Positions 58,906 through 64,000 of a DNA stretch of 64,000 nt are shown one piece after another (the first letter of the stretch is position 1; each line of letters opens with the position of its first letter). The DNA is from JAFDYH01 sp049840875. GTDB lineage: Bacteria > Bacteroidota > Bacteroidia > Chitinophagales > Chitinophagaceae. The position numbers and the translations under genes were made by a program. Below the pieces are notes generated by a model that saw nothing but the letters and a program-made list of their open reading frames with translations, did no database searches and had not been told where the DNA came from. The DNA is taken from positions 1 through 64,000 of the forward strand of contig JASGJE010000020.1 of NCBI GenBank assembly GCA_049840875.1. Reading direction: 5' to 3'.

Positions 58906-59839
58906 ATGAAAAATTCAAAAGAGATAAAAGACATTTCGAAAAGCGAGGAGAGTGCATTGGCCTCCTCCCCTCAGGGGAGGCCGGGAGGGGCTTCCCGAAA
59001 ATCTGTTGCAATAGTAGGTGTTGGCTTAATCGGCGGTTCGCTCGCCATTCAGTTGCATGAAAAAAAGATTTCGTCGAAGCTGATTGGCGTGGATGCAAAT
59101 AAAGAACATGCTGCGAAAGCGGTCGAGCTTGAATTGGTGGATGAAACACTTACGCTGGACAAAGCGATTGCTGCATCAGATGTAATAGTACTTGCGATAC
59201 CGGTTGATACGGTTGTGAAATTGTTGCCCGGCATATTGGATAAAATTGATCAGCAGATTGTGATTGATCTCGGTTCTACAAAATCGCAGGCGATCGAAGC
59301 TGTAAAAAATCATCCGAAGCGCGGCAGGTATGTAGCAACTCACCCGATGTGGGGTACAGAATATAGCGGGTCCGCAAGCAGCAGTAAAAGGTGCTTTTGA
59401 AAATAAAGCAGTGGTTATCTGCGATGCAGAAGATAGTGATGCAGACGCATTGGAATGGACAAAAGCAATGTATAAAAAGATCGGGATGCGGCTGTTGGAG
59501 ATGGAATCAAAGGCGCACGATTTACATGCCGCCTACGTCAGTCATATTTCGCATATCACATCATTTGCCCTGGCAAATACAGTATTGGAAAAAGAAAAAG
59601 AAGAGAAAGCAATTTTTGAATTGGCATCTGCTGGCTTTGAAAGTACGGTGCGTTTAGCAAAAAGTAACCCGGCAATGTGGGTACCAGTGTTTATGCAGAA
59701 TAAAGAAAACGTACTGGATGTGTTGAATGAGCATATTGAACAGCTCATAAAATTTCGTGATAGTATCGAGAACGAAAAGTTTGACGATTTGCAGAAGCTG
59801 ATCAATGATGCAAATACAATCAAAAGGATAATAAAATAA
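58906..59839 (+). pseudogene. tyrA: Prephenate dehydrogenase, apparent frameshift
   Basis: The first frame gives the Rossmann domain (KSVAIVGVGLIGGSLAIQL, DVIVLAIPVDTVVKLLP, VIDLGSTKSQAI, YVATHPMWGTEYSG) and stops at 59400. The second frame, from 59372 on, continues with GPQAAVKGAFENKAVVICD, LEMESKAHDLHAAYVSHISH and FESTVRLAKSNPAMW to 59839, the rest of TyrA. Removing one base in GCGGGTCCGC (59366-59375) joins them into about 310 residues. The enzyme oxidises prephenate to hydroxyphenylpyruvate. The first 30 residues include a palindromic element. Error or recent mutation cannot be told apart here. Confidence 0.88.
58957..59005. repeat. GC-rich palindromic element, copy 5, inside tyrA
   Basis: GGCCTCCTCCCCTCAGGGGA, then GGCCGGGAGGGGCTTCCCG. 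The core CCTCCCCTCAGGGGAGG is at 58964-58980. Read in frame as LASSPQGRPGGASRK before the Rossmann fold. Confidence 0.75.
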
Positions 59840-59840
59840 T

Positions 59841-59877
59841 TGTCTGAACCGGGATTTATTGGATTAAAAAGATTTTG
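59841..59877. repeat. 'tctgaaccggg' repeat, copy 2
   Basis: TGTCTGAACCGGGATTTATT then GGATTAAAAAGATTTTG, directly after the tyrA stop and 6 bases before the next ATG. Confidence 0.7.
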
Positions 59878-59882
59878 AGGAA

Positions 59883-60500
59883 ATGATGAAGTATCTGAAA
59901 AATAGAATAGAGTTAATGTCGTTGATAATTCTTTTTTGCTGCTGTACAAATAGTCTTTTTGCACAGAAAGGATTTGGAGATTGCATACTTAAATCATTGA
60001 CAAATATTGACAGCACCGTTGGTGACACAATTTATAACGCGATGAAATGGCAAAATTGTGTTCTTGATAAGCCTTTGCCTGAGATAGAGTTTACAACAGT
60101 TTCAAAAGAAGATGTAGCGCTAAAAAAGCTGAGGGGCAAAGTGATAGCCCTTAATTTCTGGTTCACCGCTTGTGCACCATGTATAGCCGAGATTCCCGCA
60201 TTAAATAAATTGGTGCAGGATTACGCAGGTAAAGATGTTGTTTTCTTCGGAATTACATACGATTCGTACAGCACGTTGACGTCGAAATTTTTTCCAAACT
60301 ACAAGTTCGATTTTCAAATAGTGTGTGATGTTGAAAATATAACAGAAGCATTTTCGGCAGGTTATCCGACGACTTATATTATCGATAAAGAAGGAATTGT
60401 GCGGTCTGTGTGGAATGGCGGGTTTACCGGTAAAGAAGCAGAAACGGCAGCGTATTTAAAAGCAAAGCCGGTGATAGATGAGTTACTGTCTGAACCGTGA
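59883..60500 (+). CDS. TlpA-like thiol-disulfide oxidoreductase
   Basis: A 205-residue secreted thioredoxin-fold protein (signal ending in NSLFAQ). The redox motif is CAPC in LNFWFTACAPCIAEIPALNK; VVFFGITYDSYS and AGYPTTYIIDKEGIVRSVWNG complete the AhpC-TSA/Redoxin pattern, with the cis-Pro as YPT. It likely reduces disulfides in the periplasm. It has no obvious link to aromatic synthesis, so it looks inserted in the cluster. Its last residues (SEP and TGA) are encoded by a copy of the 'tctgaaccgtga' repeat. Confidence 0.88.
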   Translation: MMKYLKNRIELMSLIILFCCCTNSLFAQKGFGDCILKSLTNIDSTVGDTIYNAMKWQNCVLDKPLPEIEFTTVSKEDVALKKLRGKVIALNFWFTACAPCIAEIPALNKLVQDYAGKDVVFFGITYDSYSTLTSKFFPNYKFDFQIVCDVENITEAFSAGYPTTYIIDKEGIVRSVWNGGFTGKEAETAAYLKAKPVIDELLSEP

Positions 60501-60525
60501 TTTTTGAGATTAATGAGATTTATGT
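60487..60525. repeat. 'tctgaaccgtga' repeat, copy 3
   Basis: TGTCTGAACCGTGATTTTTG then AGATTAATGAGATTTATG. It overlaps the end of the TlpA-like gene and supplies its stop codon. Confidence 0.75.
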
Positions 60526-60700
60526 GAGAAGAAAGATACTTATTTAGTTCACCTTTCTTGTGACGCGGAAAATATGTAATTAAAATTCATAGTTATAAAC
60601 TAAAAAAAGGCACAAAAAATTCTGGTTGGCAACAATATATTTCTTAACAATAAACTGAATAGAAAAACGGATGATTGCGGACAGGTGGATATTATCCTGT

Positions 60701-60735
60701 CAATCCCAATCATCTCAAAAATCCTGGTTCAGACA
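60701..60735. repeat. 'tctgaaccgtga' repeat, copy 4, inverted
   Basis: CAATCCCAATCATCTCAAAA then ATCCTGGTTCAGACA is the reverse complement of the repeat at 60487-60525, about 180 bases away. The two copies could pair. Confidence 0.75.
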
Positions 60736-60771
60736 AAAACTACCCTTAACGACCGTTAGGCAGCAAGGGTG

Positions 60772-60779
60772 TAACTTTG
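60772..60779 (+). promoter_or_regulatory. -7 promoter element (TAACTTTG) for the DAHP synthase gene
   Basis: TAACTTTG fits TAnnTTTG and ends 5 bases before the ATG at 60785, giving the second half of the aromatic cluster its own, nearly leaderless promoter. Confidence 0.6.
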
Positions 60780-60784
60780 ACAAC

Positions 60785-61873
60785 ATGCAAACAGTAACGA
60801 CAACAATGAAAGAGATAACTCAGGAAAAATGGAATAAACGTCCATTGATTATCTCCGGCCCATGCAGCGCCGAAACCGAGGAACAATTAGTAGCAACAGC
60901 ACAACGTCTTGCCAACACCGGTAAAATAGATATGCTTCGTGCCGGCATCTGGAAGCCAAGAACCAAACCCGGATTATTTGAAGGTATTGGTGCAAAAGGG
61001 TTACCATGGTTGCAGCAGGCAAAGAAATTAACTGGTCTTCCAACGACGGTGGAAGTAGCAACTGGCAAGCAGGTAGAAGATGCATTGACATTTGAAGTCG
61101 ATGTGCTTTGGATTGGAGCAAGAACAACTGTAAATCCTTTCAGTGTACAGGAAGTTGCTGATGCATTGCGTGGTGTTGATGTACCTGTGTTGATTAAAAA
61201 TCCCATCAATCCTGATCTTGAATTATGGACTGGTGCTGTTGAACGTGTCGCAAGAGCAGGTGTAAAGCAAATTGGTTTGATTCATCGCGGTTTTTCTTCT
61301 TATGGTAATACGGAATATAGAAATGCTCCGATGTGGCACCTTGCGATTGAAATGAAACGTCGCAATCCTGGCATGATGATCATCAATGATCCTTCACATA
61401 TTTGTGGTCGCCGTGATATTCTTTTGGATGTGGCTCAGAAAGCAATCGACCTTGATTATGACGGATTGATGATCGAAAGCCATATCGATCCCGATAATGC
61501 ATGGAGCGATGCGAAACAACAAATAACTCCTGAGCGTTTGGCGGAGATGCTCGATACAATCGTTTGGCGCAAGGAAGATAACAACTCCGAAGAATTTCAT
61601 GCAGCATTGGAAAAATTGCGTCAGCAAATCAATCACCTTGATGATGAACTGATGCAGATATTAGGTCAGCGCATGAAGATTTCTGAAAAAATCGGCGAAT
61701 ACAAGAAGAATAATAACATAACCATTCTGCAGACAAACAGGTGGAATTCTATTCTTGAACGTGCATTTCAGCAAGGCGATAAACTCGGACTGAGCAAAGA
61801 ATTCATCGTGAAATATTTTGATGCCGTTCACATGGAAAGTATCAATCGTCAGAATAAGATTATGAATTCGTGA
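60785..61873 (+). CDS. Bifunctional DAHP synthase / type II chorismate mutase
   Basis: A protein of 362 residues from the ATG at 60785; an in-frame extension starting at 60671 covers a repeat and the promoter and was rejected. The DAHP synthase part (type I-beta fold) has LIISGPCSAETEEQL, MLRAGIWKPRTKPGLFEGIG, WIGARTTVNPFSVQEVADAL, VLIKNPINPDLELW, GLIHRGFSS and INDPSHICGRRD. The C-terminal chorismate mutase (about 265-360) has LRQQINHLDDELMQILGQRM and IGEYKKNNNI. It makes the first shikimate intermediate and turns chorismate into prephenate; fusion allows prephenate or Phe/Tyr feedback. Confidence 0.93.
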   Translation: MQTVTTTMKEITQEKWNKRPLIISGPCSAETEEQLVATAQRLANTGKIDMLRAGIWKPRTKPGLFEGIGAKGLPWLQQAKKLTGLPTTVEVATGKQVEDALTFEVDVLWIGARTTVNPFSVQEVADALRGVDVPVLIKNPINPDLELWTGAVERVARAGVKQIGLIHRGFSSYGNTEYRNAPMWHLAIEMKRRNPGMMIINDPSHICGRRDILLDVAQKAIDLDYDGLMIESHIDPDNAWSDAKQQITPERLAEMLDTIVWRKEDNNSEEFHAALEKLRQQINHLDDELMQILGQRMKISEKIGEYKKNNNITILQTNRWNSILERAFQQGDKLGLSKEFIVKYFDAVHMESINRQNKIMNS

Positions 61874-62121
61874 ATGGTGAATCGTCAATGGTCAGTCGTC
61901 GATGAGGATTTTTCAAAAAGGTCGGTATCAGGTCTCCGGATATTAAATTAGTTTTTTTGATACCGACTTCTGTTCCTTGATTTGACTTCCCCCGATAAAA
62001 ATCGGGGTCGGGACACCTTGTACGGTTGGTATTCCGATAGCTATCGGAACTATTCAGCATTTTCGAAGTGTCTTTTGAATAATGAATATTCTAAAAATTC
62101 CCCTTTAGGGGCTGGGGGTAT
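61874..62121. repeat. Palindrome-rich gap between DAHP synthase and aroB
   Basis: This 248-base gap holds several dyads: GTCGGTATCA (61921-61930) with TGATACCGAC (61958-61967); CCCCGAT-AAAA-ATCGGGG (61990-62107 of the block starting 61990, ending 62007); the perfect 18-base TTCCGATAGCTATCGGAA (62032-62049); and GC-rich element copy 6 at the end. The left end (GTGAATGGTGAATCGTCAAT) is another short repeat. I see no gene here. Confidence 0.65.
62100..62118. repeat. GC-rich palindromic element, copy 6, before aroB
   Basis: CCCCTTTAGGGG (62100-62111) followed by CTGGGGG. It ends 3 bases before the aroB ATG, where a ribosome would bind. Confidence 0.7.
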
Positions 62122-63141
62122 ATGAAAAAACTCACTTATAAGTTTTCAAATAGTTCAGTTGATTATTATCTGGCTGGTGGCATTGCGCATTTGAAAGAAA
62201 TCGTAGATAAAGAGAGCGCAATTGTAATTACGGATGAAAATATCTTCAATGCACATACCAAACGATTCAAAGGATGGAACACCATCGTATTGAAACCTGG
62301 TGAAGAGTTTAAAGTGCAGGAAACTGCAAACACCATTATAGAGCAGTTGATTGAAATGGAAGCTGATCGTAAAACGACATTGGTCGGCGTCGGTGGTGGT
62401 GTGATTACGGATATGACAGGTTATGTTGCTTCAGTGTACATGCGTGGAATAAAGTTTGGTTTTTTACCAACGTCATTGCTGGCGATGGTAGATGCATCAA
62501 TCGGCGGCAAGAACGGTATTGATCTTGGTGTTTATAAGAATATCGTTGGCATTATCCGTCAGCCATCTTTCATTCTGCATGATATGGTTTTCCTGAATTC
62601 ATTGCCACAAAGTGAATGGGAAAACGGTTTTGCCGAAATAATCAAGCATGCCTGCATTAAAGATGCTTCAATGTTCAAAGAACTCGAATCAATGACATTG
62701 AAGAAATACCAGTCGCGACAGATTTCGATTTGCGAATTGGTACAGAAGAATGCATTGTTGAAAACAAAAGTGGTTCAGCAAGATGAGTTTGAAAAGAATG
62801 AACGCCGGCTGCTAAACTTTGGGCATACGCTCGGACATGCATTGGAAAATCAGTATGAACTATCGCACGGACAGGCTATTTCCATCGGTATGACATATGC
62901 TTCACACATTTCACAACAGTTAATCGGATTTAAAGAAACAGATCGTGTTGTGAATCTTTTAGAAAAATACGGTTTGCCAACTTATGCATCATTTGATAAG
63001 GAGAAAGTCTTCAATGTTCTTAAGATGGATAAGAAGCGGGAAAAGTCAGCGATGAATTATGTACTGCTGGAAAAAATTGGTAAAGGGGTAGTTAAATCTA
63101 TACCGATTAAAGAATTAGAAACGATTATTGATCAACTCTAA
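62122..63141 (+). CDS. aroB: 3-Dehydroquinate synthase
   Basis: A 339-residue NAD- and zinc-dependent enzyme of the second shikimate step. Motifs: GVGGGVITDMTGYVASVYMRG, LPTSLLAMVDASIGGKNGIDL, GFAEIIKHACI with a zinc Glu, LLNFGHTLGHALE with a zinc His, and LSHGQAISIGM with the third ligand. Length is normal. aroA follows after 24 bases. Confidence 0.95.
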   Translation: MKKLTYKFSNSSVDYYLAGGIAHLKEIVDKESAIVITDENIFNAHTKRFKGWNTIVLKPGEEFKVQETANTIIEQLIEMEADRKTTLVGVGGGVITDMTGYVASVYMRGIKFGFLPTSLLAMVDASIGGKNGIDLGVYKNIVGIIRQPSFILHDMVFLNSLPQSEWENGFAEIIKHACIKDASMFKELESMTLKKYQSRQISICELVQKNALLKTKVVQQDEFEKNERRLLNFGHTLGHALENQYELSHGQAISIGMTYASHISQQLIGFKETDRVVNLLEKYGLPTYASFDKEKVFNVLKMDKKREKSAMNYVLLEKIGKGVVKSIPIKELETIIDQL

Positions 63142-63145
63142 AATA

Positions 63146-63164
63146 CCCCTTAAGGGGATAGGGG
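63146..63164. repeat. GC-rich palindromic element, copy 7, between aroB and aroA
   Basis: CCCCTTAAGGGG (63146-63157), a perfect 12-base palindrome, followed by ATAGGGGC up to the aroA ATG. Same arrangement as copy 6 before aroB. Confidence 0.7.
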
Positions 63165-63683
63165 CATGAAAGTTACAATACAACCATCGACATTATCAGG
63201 AACCATATTGGCAGCGGCGTCAAAGAGTTCGATGCAAAGAGCATGTGCAGCTGCATTGGTTGCGAAAGGAACAAGCGTAATTCAGAATCCGGGTCATAGC
63301 AATGATGATAAAGCAGCATTGGATATTATTAAACGATTGGGGGCAGAATGGACAATTGAAGGTGAAGAACTCTCTATTAAAAGCAATGGTGTAAAACCAA
63401 TTACAGATGAAGTGAATTGTGGCGAAAGTGGTTTGAGTATACGCATGTTCACTCCGCTTGTTGCATTGAGTGAAAGAGAAATTACAATTAAGGGTGAAGG
63501 CAGTCTCGTGACAAGGCCGATGGATTTCTTTGATGAAATTCTTCCGCAATTAGACGTTTCAATTGCATCCCAAGACGGAAAATTGCCGTTGAAAATAAAA
63601 GGTCCTCTGCAACCAAGAAATATAGAAGTAGATGGTTCACTGAGTTCTCAGTATTTGACAGGTTTGTTGCTGGCCTATGCGGC

Positions 63684-63737
63684 GGCCTCCCCATCCCGCC
63701 AAGGCGAGGACCAAGGGAGGGGCTTTCGAAGAGTCTT
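63684..63737. repeat. GC-rich palindromic element, copy 8, inside aroA
   Basis: GGCCTCCCCATCCCGCCAAG, then GCGAGGACCAAGGGAGGGGC, then TTTCGAAGAGTCTT. It holds an internal CGCC-AA-GGCG hairpin. The reading frame of aroA changes here. Confidence 0.75.
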
Positions 63738-63870
63738 TAAACGGGGATGTAACAATAAAGGTTCGAAATTTAAAAAGCAAGCCTTATATTGATCTCACGC
63801 TTGATGTAATGAAGAAATTTGGATTGCAGGTGCCGATCAATAACAACTATGAAGAGTTTATTTTTAGAAA

Positions 63871-63911
63871 GGACTCTTCGATAATCCCCCCTTTGGGGGG
63901 TGGGGGGGCAT
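63871..63911. repeat. GC-rich palindromic element, copy 9, inside aroA, inverted
   Basis: GGACTCTTCGATAATCCCCC, then CTTTGGGGGGTGGGGGGGCA. Its left end GGACTCTTCG is the complement of the CGAAGAGTC tail of copy 8, so it lies in the opposite orientation. The core is CCCCCC-TTT-GGGGGG (63886-63900). Read in frame. Confidence 0.75.
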
Positions 63912-64000
63912 ACACTATCGAAGGAGACTGGAGTGGCGGCGCATTTCTTCTCGTAGCTGGGGTTATCGCAGGTTCTATTACAGTAAGGGGTTTGGATTTA

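Larger units (their letters stand above)
63166..64000 (+). pseudogene. aroA: EPSP synthase, partial at window end, with two insertions and a frame change
   Basis: 3-Phosphoshikimate 1-carboxyvinyltransferase. The first frame has TLSGTILAAASKSSMQRACAA, GHSNDDKAALDIIKRLGAE, NCGESGLSIRMFTPL and SSQYLTGLLLAYAAA, then enters a GC-rich element (63684-63725) and stops at 63792. The next frame, from about 63728, continues as ESLNGDVTIKV, NLKSKPYIDLTLDVMKKFG, a second element (63876-63912) read in frame, then YTIEGDWSGGAFLLVAGVIAG to the window end. A +1 change lies at or near the first element. Either the insertion broke the gene or one base is wrong. Confidence 0.88.

Noticed and set aside
60671..60784. 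Longer N-terminus for the DAHP synthase
   Set aside because: The extension is encoded by an inverted repeat and covers the TAACTTTG promoter element; homology begins after the ATG at 60785.
56563..63911. CRISPR array in the aromatic cluster
   Set aside because: The GC palindromes are irregularly spaced by hundreds of bases, vary in length and lie in genes; no cas genes are present.

Overview
This window reads as a chromosome segment from a Bacteroidota bacterium, most likely of the Chitinophagaceae (Chitinophaga/Niastella/Ferruginibacter-like). The signs are promoters of the TAnnTTTG type placed very near start codons, weak or absent Shine-Dalgarno sequences, many lipoproteins with a Cys-Lys-Lys or Cys-Asn-Asn start, a TonB-dependent receptor with a carboxypeptidase-like N-terminal domain, DUF5686, DUF4382 and DUF5684 proteins, an ECF42 sigma factor with DGPF partners, and several families of short interspersed palindromes. 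The lineage is inferred from gene content only; no rRNA or tRNA was found.

Layout. 1-5.7 kb: a partial LuxR-type regulator, small secreted proteins, a Tat-exported Gfo/Idh/MocA oxidoreductase, an Uma2-type protein and ssb. 5.9-9.4 kb: a sugar cluster (exported isomerase-like TIM barrel, Tat-exported oxidoreductase, Ldh2-type dehydrogenase). 9.7-14.5 kb: a TPR protein, a c-type cytochrome lipoprotein and the ECF42/DGPF module. 15-29 kb: housekeeping genes (mrp, kynU, pyrF, lysC, rpiA) mixed with lipoproteins and a ParE-type toxin-antitoxin pair. 29-33 kb: a Mur ligase, a TetA-like efflux pump and a guanine deaminase-like enzyme. 33.5-35.9 kb: an MjaI-like restriction-modification island whose methyltransferase carries a degenerate staphylococcal-nuclease-like tail. 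36-41.6 kb: an ECF sigma factor with a membrane partner, three tandem paralogous secreted proteins, ppa and phoH. 42-54.5 kb: DUF5686, PIN toxin-antitoxin, TonB receptor, rpe, TPR and PD40 proteins and small enzymes. 54.7-64 kb: a DEAD-box helicase, then the phenylalanine/tyrosine and shikimate cluster pheA, aminotransferase, tyrA, tlpA-like, aroF/chorismate mutase, aroB and aroA (running off the end).

The most interesting signals are in the last 8 kb. Between the helicase and pheA lies a complete ribosome-mediated attenuator: a 29-residue leader peptide in which 10 of 11 consecutive residues are Phe or Tyr, a rho-independent terminator, and a perfect competing antiterminator pairing. It should tie the phe/tyr genes to charged tRNA-Phe and tRNA-Tyr. 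The same cluster contains nine GC-rich CCCCT..AGGGG palindromic elements that I do not see in the first 56 kb; several are translated in frame and one supplies the pheA stop codon. One lies at a frame change in aroA.

Five genes show apparent single-base frame changes (regulator at 1-622, Uma2, ssb, tyrA, aroA). Hits in essential genes such as ssb suggest sequencing or assembly error as much as true decay, so those reading frames should be treated with care.
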